From: UBA4951 sp963616935
Lineage (GTDB): Bacteria; Bacillota_I; Bacilli_A; RFN20; CAG-826
Direction: 5' to 3'
Length of the DNA stretch: 64,000 bases
Assembly (NCBI GenBank): GCA_963616935.1
Contig: CAVEMS010000002.1
Span: forward strand, 62,001-126,000
In this document: positions 25,017 through 33,386 of the stretch, piece by piece
Layout of the letters: every line of letters starts with the position of its first letter
Position numbering within the stretch: position 1 is the first letter of the stretch
Position numbers and translations under genes: made by a program
Notes under the pieces: generated by a model
What the model saw: only the letters and a program-made list of their open reading frames with translations
What the model was told of the DNA's origin: nothing
The model's database searches: none

Positions 25017-26957
25017 CTATTTATCGGCATCGAGCGAAGCCGCCTCAAGTTGCGAATCGATGTCGAGCTCGCGGAATTGCGACATATATAGCTCGTAATA
25101 ATGGCCTTTTTTCTCCATTAGCGACTTATGGTTACCATCCTCTAATATCTTCCCGTGGTCGAGATAAAGGATACGGTCGGCGCCAGTCACGGTCGATAGG
25201 CGGTGGCCGATGATTATTGAGGTGCGGCCTTTTAGCAAGGCGTTCACGGCTTTTTGGAGAGTGGCCTCCGTCAAGGTGTCGATGGACGAGGTCGCCTCGT
25301 CGAGAATCAAGAGAGCGGGATCGCGAAGAAGCGCCCTAGCGAAGGCGATAAGCTGCTTTTGGCCTTGTGAGAGGCTATCGCCGCCTAGATTAAGCTCGGA
25401 ATAGTAGCCGTTTGGCTGCTCTTCGATGAAAGCGTCGATGCCGACCGTTTTAGCGGCCTCTTTAACCTCTTCCAAAGTGGCGCCGGGTTTTCCATAAGCG
25501 ATGTTCTCATAGTAATTTCCTTTGAAGACGAAGGGGCTTTGTTGCACGTATCCGATATGGGATCTAAGCCAACCGAGGGAGCGGTTACGATATTCGATTC
25601 CATCGACTTTTATGGCACCGGAAGTGGGCTCGTAGAAACGGCACAAAAGATTGACCATCGTGGTCTTGCCACTCCCCGTCTCGCCGACGATTGCGACGCT
25701 TGTGCCTTTCTCTATCGAGAGATCCATCTCGTGAATCACCTCTTGCGTGGAGTGAGAATAGGAGAAAGAGACCTTCTCGAAATCTATTTTTCCTTCGAAT
25801 GGTTCGTAATTTTCCGTCTTCGGCTCGAATAAGGTGCCGTATTTCTCGATGACCTCTGGTGAATCGACAATCTCTGGCTTCGCCTCGAGAAGCTGCATAA
25901 CCTTCTCTGCTCCCGCTTGCGAGGACATGAAATCGGTCATCGTCTCGGCTAGGCTCTGCAAGGGATCGTAGATTTCGCTAACGAAGGAGATGAATAGGAC
26001 GATCGTCGCCGCGGAGATGGCCGCTTCTACGCCGCTTTCCCCGATTTTCGAGGCCCCATAGAAGACGATGACGCTTACCATGACGCCAGAGATCAAAGAA
26101 AGAATCGGGCTAAGGAAGGCGTTCATCGCATGGGCTTTGTAACGTTTCACCCTAAGATCTTCGGTTATCTCCCTGGCTTCTTTTAGTCTTGCCTTCTCGA
26201 GGGCGAGCGATTTGATGGTCTTGGCCCCTTCTATCGTTTCCGAGAGATATCCGGTGAAGATGGATGAGGCGTTTCTCGCGATGCGGTGCGCTTTCAAGAT
26301 GAGGCGCTGGAAAATCGGGGCGATGACGGCGACTAGCGGCAAAGAGGCGAGCAATATCAAGGAAAGCTTCCAATTGATCGAGAACATCGTGAAAAGAGAC
26401 AATACTATCTGGAAAAGGGACCATAGGACGGAATTGAAGCTCCACGCCAAGGTATCGGATATGGAAGAGGTGTCGCCTTGCATCCTGGCGATCAGCCAAC
26501 CGCTCGAATTGCGGTCGAAATAGGAGAAGCTAAGTTCCTGTATCTTCTTGAAGGTGTCCCGCCTCAAATCAATGACGATATGCATCGAAACAAGATTAAG
26601 GGCGTAGAAACTCCCGAAGATGGCGAAGCTTCTCACGACTATGAAAACGGAAAGAAGAACCACATAAATCGCGAAATTCGTATGAAGTTCGATGCCGAAG
26701 ATGAAGGTGATATCCATCGGGAGTTCAAAGATATTTGGCGTCGTCACAAGCCCTTGGCCTATCTTTTCGCTTACCTCTATTGCGGCGCTATTCATGACGG
26801 GGACGAAGCTCGAATCGTAGAAGGTCGCCAAAAGGGTGCATAGGACGGAGACCAACACGAGCGGCCAATATCTAAGCGCATATCGCGAGATTTTGAACCA
26901 TACCGAAAAATTGAGCTTAGTCGGAAGGCGTTCTTCTTGGAAACCTGACTGCGGCAT
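25017..26957 (-). CDS. ABC exporter half-transporter, catalytic-competent subunit
   Basis: 646 residues: six transmembrane helices (about 25-340), then an NBD with Walker A GETGSGKTT, signature LSQGQKQL, Walker B LLILDEATSSID and H-loop GHRLST. The Walker B Glu is present, so the site using this Walker B can hydrolyse ATP, but its signature has Gln for the first Gly. It starts directly after the stop of the partner gene with a strong SD. Together they form a heterodimeric LmrCD/BmrCD-like exporter of drugs, lipids or peptides; substrate unknown. Confidence 0.93.
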   Translation of the reverse strand: MPQSGFQEERLPTKLNFSVWFKISRYALRYWPLVLVSVLCTLLATFYDSSFVPVMNSAAIEVSEKIGQGLVTTPNIFELPMDITFIFGIELHTNFAIYVVLLSVFIVVRSFAIFGSFYALNLVSMHIVIDLRRDTFKKIQELSFSYFDRNSSGWLIARMQGDTSSISDTLAWSFNSVLWSLFQIVLSLFTMFSINWKLSLILLASLPLVAVIAPIFQRLILKAHRIARNASSIFTGYLSETIEGAKTIKSLALEKARLKEAREITEDLRVKRYKAHAMNAFLSPILSLISGVMVSVIVFYGASKIGESGVEAAISAATIVLFISFVSEIYDPLQSLAETMTDFMSSQAGAEKVMQLLEAKPEIVDSPEVIEKYGTLFEPKTENYEPFEGKIDFEKVSFSYSHSTQEVIHEMDLSIEKGTSVAIVGETGSGKTTMVNLLCRFYEPTSGAIKVDGIEYRNRSLGWLRSHIGYVQQSPFVFKGNYYENIAYGKPGATLEEVKEAAKTVGIDAFIEEQPNGYYSELNLGGDSLSQGQKQLIAFARALLRDPALLILDEATSSIDTLTEATLQKAVNALLKGRTSIIIGHRLSTVTGADRILYLDHGKILEDGNHKSLMEKKGHYYELYMSQFRELDIDSQLEAASLDADK

Positions 26958-28778
26958 CTACTCCCCTCCTTCCCTTTCGTTTTCCGGCAAAATGCTTTGG
27001 ATCGAATTTATCTCGTAATAGAGCCCGCGCTTAGAAAGAAGCTCCTCGTGCGTGCCTTCTTCAACCAATCTGCCTTCGCTAAAGAAATAGATGTAATCGG
27101 AATCCTTCGCCGTGCTTATGCGGTGGGTAACGATGATTTTGCTCGATCCCCTCTTATCTTCGGCGAGGCGGCTTCTGATCGTGAGGTCCGTCTCGGCGTC
27201 GACGGCGCTTAGGCTGTCGTCCAAAAAGAGTATTGGGGCATTGACAAGAAGAGCACGCGCGATGGCGACCCTTTGCTTTTGACCACCGGAGAGCGTGACG
27301 CCCTTTTCTCCGACTGGCGTGTCATAGCCTTTGTCGAATTCGTTAATCGCCTCGTCGACATCGGCTATTTTGGCCACTTGCCTAATGAGCGCGTTTTCCG
27401 ATTTCGGATGAGATATGGCGATGTTATCGGCCACCGAGCGCGAAAAAAGGAAGGGATCTTGAAGGACGCTTGCGATGTTCTTTCGCAAATTCCTTTTCGA
27501 GAAGGACTTCAAAGGCCTTCCATCGAGATATATTTCGCCCGATGTCGGCTCATATAGTCTCGATAGCAAAGCGTATATCGTCGATTTGCCAGATCCTGTC
27601 TTGCCCATAATCGCATACGTCTTGCCTTTCGATAGATGGAACGACACGTTATGAAGGACTTCCATATCGGGATCGTCGGGATAGGCGAAACCCACGTCTT
27701 TGAATTCGATGTCGCCTTCTATCGGGCCGTCGTAGCCATCGTCCAAATCCTCGTGCGGAGCGTTCAATAACGCTTGGATCCTATCGCTAGAGGCTAGGGT
27801 TTGTCCCATCGCCGAAATCGTTTGGGCCGCTCCACGCATCGGCCAAACCATCATATTCACGAATGTGTAGCTAATGGCCACCGATCCGGCGGATATCTCG
27901 CCTTTGAAGCATAGATATATGGCATAGACCAAACTAAGCGATCGGCTTAGAAAGATCAAAATGTCGCTCGAGGAATAGAAAAAGGATTCCAAGAAGCGGT
28001 CGTAACGGGATACTTTCTCATAGGCTCCAAGGTTCTTCTCGAATTCCCCTATTTCTCTCTTTTCGGCGTTGAAGGCCTTGATCACCCGGACTCCGCTAAG
28101 ATTGTCGTTAAGCCTATCGATGATGCCGGCTTCGGCGTCGTCGGCCGCGCGGTATGCCCTCCTCACCTTTTTGATGAAATAGAAGGCGTAGACGAACAAA
28201 AACGGCAATAGGAATAAGCTAACCAAAGCCAAGGACCAGGAAGTCTGGAACAAGACGACGACGCAAAAGACGGTCATCCATAAAGCGTAAAGGACTTCCG
28301 ATGTGTTCCGAATCAGGAATTGTCGGCAGACGTCGACGTCTCTTGTGCAGGTTTGAATCAGATCGCCAGACTTGGCCGCTTTGAAATAGGGATAAGGAAG
28401 AGCCTCCAAATGATCGAAGAGGGCGTTTTGCGTCGTTTTGTTTATGGCTGAGGAGGCTTTCGCCCTTAGCCACATGCGGACGAAGCTTATAAACGCCGTT
28501 ACGAAAGCTGCGCCCATAACCCAATAGCCAATCGTCATTTTGTTATTGACCAGATATTCGAAGCCTTGCCCATTCGCTATAAGGCTTGCCACCGCTTTCT
28601 CTAAGGAGCTCGCTTTCTCTAGTGCCGCCACTCCGCCGAAGGCATCGACTAAGACGGAGGTCAAAAAACTCGTGAAAACCATGCAAAAGACCATGAAAAA
28701 CTGAAAAAGATAGGAAAGGAAATAAATCGGCCTATTCCCTTTAAGCATCATTTTTAGCGTTTTCGCAAAGTCCCGCAT
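26958..28778 (-). CDS. ABC exporter half-transporter, degenerate-site subunit
   Basis: Six transmembrane helices followed by an NBD: Walker A GKTGSGKST, Q-loop SVLQDPFLF, signature LSGGQKQR, Walker B ILFLDDSLSAVD and H-loop THRIST. Asp replaces the catalytic Glu after Walker B, as in the degenerate half of heterodimeric exporters, and the partner carries the altered signature, so one composite site is inactive as expected. I chose ATG 28778 because TTGAAG-N16-TATATT ends 6 nt upstream, predicting a leaderless mRNA; no SD is visible at any candidate start. Confidence 0.92.
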   Translation of the reverse strand: MRDFAKTLKMMLKGNRPIYFLSYLFQFFMVFCMVFTSFLTSVLVDAFGGVAALEKASSLEKAVASLIANGQGFEYLVNNKMTIGYWVMGAAFVTAFISFVRMWLRAKASSAINKTTQNALFDHLEALPYPYFKAAKSGDLIQTCTRDVDVCRQFLIRNTSEVLYALWMTVFCVVVLFQTSWSLALVSLFLLPFLFVYAFYFIKKVRRAYRAADDAEAGIIDRLNDNLSGVRVIKAFNAEKREIGEFEKNLGAYEKVSRYDRFLESFFYSSSDILIFLSRSLSLVYAIYLCFKGEISAGSVAISYTFVNMMVWPMRGAAQTISAMGQTLASSDRIQALLNAPHEDLDDGYDGPIEGDIEFKDVGFAYPDDPDMEVLHNVSFHLSKGKTYAIMGKTGSGKSTIYALLSRLYEPTSGEIYLDGRPLKSFSKRNLRKNIASVLQDPFLFSRSVADNIAISHPKSENALIRQVAKIADVDEAINEFDKGYDTPVGEKGVTLSGGQKQRVAIARALLVNAPILFLDDSLSAVDAETDLTIRSRLAEDKRGSSKIIVTHRISTAKDSDYIYFFSEGRLVEEGTHEELLSKRGLYYEINSIQSILPENEREGGE

Positions 28779-28784
28779 ACGTGG

Positions 28785-28812
28785 AATATATACCATTTAT
28801 GGTTTACTTCAA
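28785..28812 (-). promoter_or_regulatory. Promoter TTGAAG-N16-TATATT of the ABC exporter operon, predicted leaderless
   Basis: The -35 is at 28812..28807 and the -10 at 28790..28785; the ATG at 28778 follows after 6 nt, so the predicted transcription start is the A of ATG. Confidence 0.55.
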
Positions 28813-28888
28813 TCATTGTTTATATGCGCACGCAGGAGATTTTTCCGTTTTGAAGCGTTATTTTCTTTTAAAAGAAAGCGTTTATGCG

Positions 28889-28894
28889 TATAAT
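28889..28894 (+). promoter_or_regulatory. -10 box TATAAT of the DUF523 gene, predicted leaderless
   Basis: A perfect TATAAT ends 9 nt before ATG 28904, with no SD between. The -35 is weak. Confidence 0.45.
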
Positions 28895-28903
28895 CCGCCA
28901 TGT

Positions 28904-30073
28904 ATGGATAAGATTTTGATTTCCGCCTGCTTATTAGGCGACAAGACGAAATACGATGGCGGAGATAATTACCTCCCCTTCATCGAGAAACTCAAGAAAA
29001 AATACGAGTTGGTGCCCTTTTGCCCTGAGATGGAAGGAGGGCTCGGATGCCCTCGCTCCCCTAGCGAAATCCAAAAAGACGGCTCAGTCAAGAATAGCGA
29101 AGGCAAAGACGTCAGCTCTTCCTTCGCCAAAGGCGCCGAAAAAGCCTACCAAGCCTGCCGTTTCTTCGGCATCGGCATCGCCATATTGAAAGACGGCTCC
29201 CCGAGTTGCGGATCGCGTTACGTCTATGACGGCTCCTTCAAAGGGAACAAGGTCGAAGGGCTAGGAATCACGGCCAGACGTTTGATCGCCGCCGGCATCC
29301 GCGTCTATTCAAGCGAAGATAACCTCGATTTCTTGCTTGGCGAGACGGAAGAAGAGTACGAAAAGAGAAAGCAAGCCAATATCGAGAAAGTCAAAGCGAG
29401 GAAAGAGGCCGAAGAGCTCCGTAAAGCAGAAAAAGAAGCGAAAAAGGCCGAGAATTCCGAAAACGAATCCGAGCATAAGAAATACGAGAGAAAGCCACGT
29501 TCGTTCGATAGGAAGCGTTCCTTCCATAAGGACGATGGCGAATATTCATCTCGCCCACGCCGCTCCTACAAAAAGGATGGCGAGCGTTCCTTCCATAAAG
29601 ACGGGGAGAGAAGCTTCCACCGCGATGGCGAACACCGCTCATATAGAAAAGACGGGGAGAGAAGAAGCTTCCATAGAGACGATACGCGTCGCGAATTTGC
29701 TCATCATGACGAAAGAAGACCGTTTACGAGAAACGACGGATATAAGAAAGACGGATATCGTAAGGACGGTTTCAAAAAGCGTGACTCCTTCGGCAAAAAA
29801 CCGTACGGCGAAAGAAGAAACGACGAAGGATACGAAAGAAAGCCATTCAAAAAATACGGCGAGAGAAAGCCTTTCTCGAAAGACGGGTACCATAAAGACG
29901 GTGAGCGTCGCTCCTATCGAAAGGACGGCGAAAGAAGAAGCTTCGACAAAGGCCATTCCGAAAGAAGATACGGTCCGAAGAAATTCGGCGATAAGAAATT
30001 CGGAGAGAAGAAATTCGGATCGAAGAGATACGGCGATAAAAAACCGTATCGCGCCAAGAAAAACGAAGACTGA
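28904..30073 (+). CDS. DUF523 protein with a long basic repetitive tail
   Basis: 389 residues. Residues 1-150 match DUF523: ISACLLGDKTKYDGGDNYLP, FCPEMEGGLGCPRSPSEI and LKDGSPSCGSRYVYDGSF, with the conserved SPSCG. After a Lys/Glu/Ala helix (about 155-190) comes a tail of about 195 residues made of imperfect repeats of KDGERRSFHRD, KKDGYRKDGF and KKFGDKKFGEKKFG type, nearly all Arg, Lys, Asp, Glu, Gly, Ser, Tyr, Phe and His. Such tails are disordered and resemble RNA-binding tails of helicases and RNA-modifying enzymes. DUF523 itself has no firmly assigned function. I chose ATG 28904; the longer frame lacks conservation. Confidence 0.85.
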   Translation: MDKILISACLLGDKTKYDGGDNYLPFIEKLKKKYELVPFCPEMEGGLGCPRSPSEIQKDGSVKNSEGKDVSSSFAKGAEKAYQACRFFGIGIAILKDGSPSCGSRYVYDGSFKGNKVEGLGITARRLIAAGIRVYSSEDNLDFLLGETEEEYEKRKQANIEKVKARKEAEELRKAEKEAKKAENSENESEHKKYERKPRSFDRKRSFHKDDGEYSSRPRRSYKKDGERSFHKDGERSFHRDGEHRSYRKDGERRSFHRDDTRREFAHHDERRPFTRNDGYKKDGYRKDGFKKRDSFGKKPYGERRNDEGYERKPFKKYGERKPFSKDGYHKDGERRSYRKDGERRSFDKGHSERRYGPKKFGDKKFGEKKFGSKRYGDKKPYRAKKNED

Positions 30074-30097
30074 TTCCCTCGCTTATTGCAATCATGC

Positions 30098-30127
30098 CAG
30101 CATCGATTTGTGTGCTGGCTTTTTTTG
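30098..30127 (+). terminator. Terminator of the DUF523 gene
   Basis: GCCAGC-ATCGATTTGTGT-GCTGGC followed by TTTTTTTG, 25 nt past the stop codon. Confidence 0.85.
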
Positions 30128-30152
30128 AACGCTTCAATCAAAAAATTGCAAA

Positions 30153-30224
30153 AAATGTGTTTTCGCACACTTTTTGAAACTTTTTTCTATAAAATTTTGA
30201 TTTTTTGCATTTTTAAGTTACAAT
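30153..30224 (+). promoter_or_regulatory. Promoter region with inverted repeat and T-tracts upstream of the second DUF4143 ATPase
   Basis: GCAAAAAATGTG and CACACTTTTTG face each other across TTTTCG (about 30148-30176). The same CAAAAAA-TGTG core recurs in the 33-bp repeats at 12.6 kb. T-tracts follow at 30171, 30181, 30195, 30201 and 30210. The promoter is TTGATT (30197-30202), 16 nt, TACAAT (30219-30224). A GTGCGAAA near 30229 echoes the complement of the inverted repeat. Confidence 0.5.
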
Positions 30225-30248
30225 TTATGTGCGAAAGGATTGATCGCT

Positions 30249-31562
30249 ATGGAAATAAAGAGAGACTTTTATCTCAAAAAATTAATCCGCAGCATGCATA
30301 ATGGGATGATTAAGGTGATAACCGGGATAAGGCGCTGCGGAAAGTCATATTTATTAGACCCATTATTCAAAGACTACCTTCTGTCAACCGGCGTTTCCAA
30401 GGAGAGGATAATCAAAATCGATCTTTCCTCTTCCTCCAATTTCGAACTCACCAATCCAATCCTCCTTCGGGACTACATCATAGACAAGCTCAACAAAGAA
30501 GATCAGTTTTACCTATTCGTCGACGAAATACAGCTATGTGAAAGCATTGATAATCCCGCATTCAACGGATACAAAACGTCCGACGGTCATGTTCCACAAA
30601 TAAATTTCTATCAAATTCTCAACGGGCTTCTGTCAGAATACAAAAACGTTGATGTCTATGTCACCGGTAGCAATTCGCACCTCCTTTCTTCCGATATCCT
30701 CACGGATTTCCGAGGAAGAGGATGGCAGATCGATCTATCCCCCTTCTCCTTTTCGGAGTATAAAGAGGCGTTTCCTTCGAAAGACGCCAGGCTTGCATTC
30801 GAAGAATATTTGACTTTCGGCGGGATGCCTGGAGCCATACCCTATGGCAATTATGACGACAAAATCGAATATCTAACGAATCTTTTCGAGCTCACTTATT
30901 TCAAAGATATCGTGGAACATGGAAGCATCAAAGAAAATAGGCCCATAAAAGAGCTGGCAATGGTGCTTTCCTCAAATGAAGGCTCGCTCATCTCGGTAAA
31001 GAGAATATCAGAGCTTTTCAAAGAAAAAGTCGATAAAAGCTTCAGTCGCCAAACAATTGAGAAATATATCGATGTCCTCAAGGACTCATTCTTGATAAGT
31101 GAGGTAGAACGCTTCGACGTCAAAGGCAACAAAATCATCGGAAGCAGCAAAAAATACTATTTCGCCGACTGTGGGTTAAGGAATGCGCTTCTTAACTTCA
31201 AGCAAAGCGATCGCGGTCGTTTGATGGAATCAGTCATATATAGAGACTTAAAGAGGCGCGGATACGCCGTCAATGTCGGAGTCGTCCCGGTGATAGAAAC
31301 CGCGCAAGACGGCTCGAGATCGCGAAGGCAATTCGAAATAGATTTCATAGCCAGCAAAGGAAATAAGAAAATCTACATTCAATCGGCTTATAGGATTTAT
31401 GACGACGAGAAACTGAAGCAGGAATCGAATTCTTTTCTAAAAATCGACGATTCATATAGGAAAATCATAATTGAGGGCGATCTCTATACGCCCTATACCG
31501 ACCAAAACGGAATAGAGCACGTCGGCGTCATCGATTTCCTCTTAAACGAAGAACGCGACTAA
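30249..31562 (+). CDS. AAA (AAA_14) / DUF4143 ATPase, intact
   Basis: 437 residues. Walker A GIRRCGKSYLL, Walker B YLFVDEIQL, sensor region YVTGSNSHLLSSD and arginine-rich FRGRGWQIDLSPFSF are all present. The second half is DUF4143-like (YLTFGGMPGAI; a winged-helix segment SLISVKRISELFKEK; then MESVIYRDLKRRGYAVNVG and FEIDFIASKGNKKIYIQ, a nuclease-like beta pattern with Gln for the Lys-bearing strand). The role of these ATPases is unsettled; they are often multicopy. I chose ATG 30249 with AAAGGA nine nt upstream over an upstream in-frame TTG. Homologous to the broken gene at 12.7 kb and the degenerate one at 45.4 kb. Confidence 0.9.
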   Translation: MEIKRDFYLKKLIRSMHNGMIKVITGIRRCGKSYLLDPLFKDYLLSTGVSKERIIKIDLSSSSNFELTNPILLRDYIIDKLNKEDQFYLFVDEIQLCESIDNPAFNGYKTSDGHVPQINFYQILNGLLSEYKNVDVYVTGSNSHLLSSDILTDFRGRGWQIDLSPFSFSEYKEAFPSKDARLAFEEYLTFGGMPGAIPYGNYDDKIEYLTNLFELTYFKDIVEHGSIKENRPIKELAMVLSSNEGSLISVKRISELFKEKVDKSFSRQTIEKYIDVLKDSFLISEVERFDVKGNKIIGSSKKYYFADCGLRNALLNFKQSDRGRLMESVIYRDLKRRGYAVNVGVVPVIETAQDGSRSRRQFEIDFIASKGNKKIYIQSAYRIYDDEKLKQESNSFLKIDDSYRKIIIEGDLYTPYTDQNGIEHVGVIDFLLNEERD

Positions 31563-31591
31563 GACATCGGATTTGCCTATTCCTTCGAACA

Positions 31592-31638
31592 TAAAAATCC
31601 CATGGTGGTGACCTAGGAAGCAGGTGCCGTCATGGGAT
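31592..31638. terminator. Bidirectional terminator between the ATPase and the secreted protein gene
   Basis: ATCCCATG (31597-31604) pairs with CATGGGAT (31631-31638); on the minus strand TTTTTAT follows. It serves the convergent genes on both sides. Confidence 0.75.
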
Positions 31639-31657
31639 TTCGGTTTAAAGGAACGCA

Positions 31658-33172
31658 CTAAAAAGCGAAGATGTTAGAAATGTAGCATGCGCCGGCGGTT
31701 GCCGATCCGAATTCAAAGCTAAGCGAGGTTCCAGAACCAGCGTTATTAGCGATATTTCGCATATCCTCATTCGATATTTCGTGGGCAATCCAACCATTGC
31801 CCAAATCGCTTTGCGAAGTTCCTTCGACCACCCTTACGCCGCCTAAGGAAAGCTTAACGCTCGAAGAAGAGAGGTTTTTGGTGTAGAAAACGCCTTTTTT
31901 GTTGGCATCGGACGATGGCGGATCCCATTCGCTGGTGCCAGCGCTAGACAAATCGACGTCGACGATAAGCGAATCGACGTCGTCGCTTAGCGAGAAGGAC
32001 ATCGCGTTATTTAGCCCGTCGACGTTTGTTTCCAAAGCGTAAGAACCGAGTTCCGTTTCACCGTTTTTGTATTTTCCCGAAACGCTAGCGACCAAGACGT
32101 CATCGAAGGAATTCGCTTTAGAGCTTAACGCGCTCACATCGTCTTTCTCATCGATGAATTCTTGCCACATCGCATCGAGCGAATTATAGGAAGCGACGGC
32201 ATCTAGGGCCGCATCGCGATAGAAAGGAACGAGTTCCTCGCTAGATGGCAAGGCATCGAAGGCCTTATTGACCGAGTAAATATCAGAAGTTCCATAGACT
32301 CCGCTAAAAGCCCACTCCCCTTCATTCGCCGCGATTCCACTATCGAAATAGAAGCCGATTCCGCCATCGTTCTTGAAGGCCTTCCAAGCGCTCGCATCGA
32401 ATATGACGAGATTCCAGCCCTCCGATAGGCTAACGTCCATCGAGGAATTGCCAAGGTTCGTGGCGATTCTTATGTTTGTGGCGTAAGGCGCTTTGACATA
32501 CATCACGCCCTGCCCATTGACCTCGTATTTGTTGAATGAGGTGAAGGTGAGGTACTCGGCGTCAGTAAGCGAAGAATTCGCCTTCATCGTGAAAGAATAT
32601 CCCTTTTCGGTCAAGACGGCGTTCGAATATTCATAGGATTCGCTTGGCGTATGGCCAACTTTCGAGCTCCATTCGCCACTAGAGAAGTCAAGCGCCGACG
32701 TGAAAGTGTACATATACGCGATCATCGCCTTATATACTTTCCCTTCGCCATAGGCGCTAGAAGCGCTATCGGTGTAAATCTCGGTATAGTACTTGAAGGC
32801 AGCGCACTGATCGTCATAGGGATCATGTCCCTTGGTATCTCCTAACAAAACGTCCAATTCGTCGAATGACAACATGTATCGGTCGTCGTCTTTCTCAACG
32901 CCGGTTAGCGGATTCGTCCCCTCTTCGATTTTTCCATCCGTCGGAGCGCTAAAATAATGCGAACTATCTTTGCAACTCACCCAATATTCGCGGATGCCGC
33001 CTTTCGTTTTGGTCGGGTCCACCGCCGCATAATGCTTATAAACCAAAGAGGCATCAGCCGTCAAAGCGACAGGATTCTCGTTGGCTTTGACCGCCATCAC
33101 CGTCCCTAGGACGAGGAGAGACGAGCACGCGGTCAAGAACAATGCGCACATTTTTTTGTTTTGTTTCTTCAT
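31658..33172 (-). CDS. Secreted protein of unknown function
   Basis: 504 residues with a Sec signal peptide (KKMCALFLTACSSLLVLGTV, cleavage likely after MAVKA or KAN). Early in the mature part, KGGIREYWVSCKDSSHYFS resembles a short Cys-containing module that recurs in cell-surface proteins of gut Firmicutes. The remainder is beta-rich and acidic with two parts that look like carbohydrate-binding jelly rolls (GVMYVKAPYATNIRIATNLG ... GWNLVIFDASAW and the last 140 residues), but I cannot assign a family. No enzyme motif seen. SD GGAGGGGAAG and a good promoter with two upstream palindromes suggest regulated expression. Confidence 0.75.
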   Translation of the reverse strand: MKKQNKKMCALFLTACSSLLVLGTVMAVKANENPVALTADASLVYKHYAAVDPTKTKGGIREYWVSCKDSSHYFSAPTDGKIEEGTNPLTGVEKDDDRYMLSFDELDVLLGDTKGHDPYDDQCAAFKYYTEIYTDSASSAYGEGKVYKAMIAYMYTFTSALDFSSGEWSSKVGHTPSESYEYSNAVLTEKGYSFTMKANSSLTDAEYLTFTSFNKYEVNGQGVMYVKAPYATNIRIATNLGNSSMDVSLSEGWNLVIFDASAWKAFKNDGGIGFYFDSGIAANEGEWAFSGVYGTSDIYSVNKAFDALPSSEELVPFYRDAALDAVASYNSLDAMWQEFIDEKDDVSALSSKANSFDDVLVASVSGKYKNGETELGSYALETNVDGLNNAMSFSLSDDVDSLIVDVDLSSAGTSEWDPPSSDANKKGVFYTKNLSSSSVKLSLGGVRVVEGTSQSDLGNGWIAHEISNEDMRNIANNAGSGTSLSFEFGSATAGACYISNIFAF

Positions 33173-33194
33173 TTCTTCCCCTCCGAACGCGCAT

Positions 33195-33222
33195 ATATTA
33201 TTTAAATAATTGCATCATTCAA
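33195..33222 (-). promoter_or_regulatory. Promoter TTGAAT-N16-TAATAT of the secreted protein gene
   Basis: -35 at 33222..33217 and -10 at 33200..33195, 16-nt spacer, followed by a leader of roughly 20 nt with a strong SD. Confidence 0.65.
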
Positions 33223-33247
33223 CAAAAATGCTCACCGGATACTAAGT

Positions 33248-33276
33248 AAAGCGCTTTCTTATCGCCCGATATCGGG
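33248..33276. promoter_or_regulatory. Two palindromes, one cre-like, upstream of the secreted protein promoter
   Basis: AAAGCGCTTT (33248-33257) matches the palindromic core of CcpA cre sites (11 of 14 positions of TGAAAGCGCTTTCA). CCCGATATCGGG (33265-33276) is a perfect 12-bp palindrome. Both lie upstream of the -35, an activator-like position. Confidence 0.4.
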
Positions 33277-33346
33277 AGATTGCCTTACCAAGTTTCTAGA
33301 GCGCAAAGTTTTTTGAAAATCGGATATACAGAATACATGGCATAAC

Positions 33347-33374
33347 GAAAAAGGAGGCCGAAGCCTCCCTTTTA
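33347..33374 (-). terminator. Terminator of the UgpC-like gene
   Basis: On the minus strand GGAGGC-TTCG-GCCTCC followed by TTTTTCG, 13 nt past the stop; the UUCG-type tetraloop makes it very stable. Confidence 0.9.
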
Positions 33375-33386
33375 TTGAAATCAGGA

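Noticed and set aside
29337..30128. 263-residue ORF in another frame of the DUF523 gene
   Set aside because: Shadow of the repetitive tail; no start signal and low-complexity content.
12730..31562. Toxin-antitoxin or phage defence operon built around the DUF4143 genes
   Set aside because: Each ATPase stands alone with no small partner gene or nuclease/methylase neighbour, so there is no positive support.
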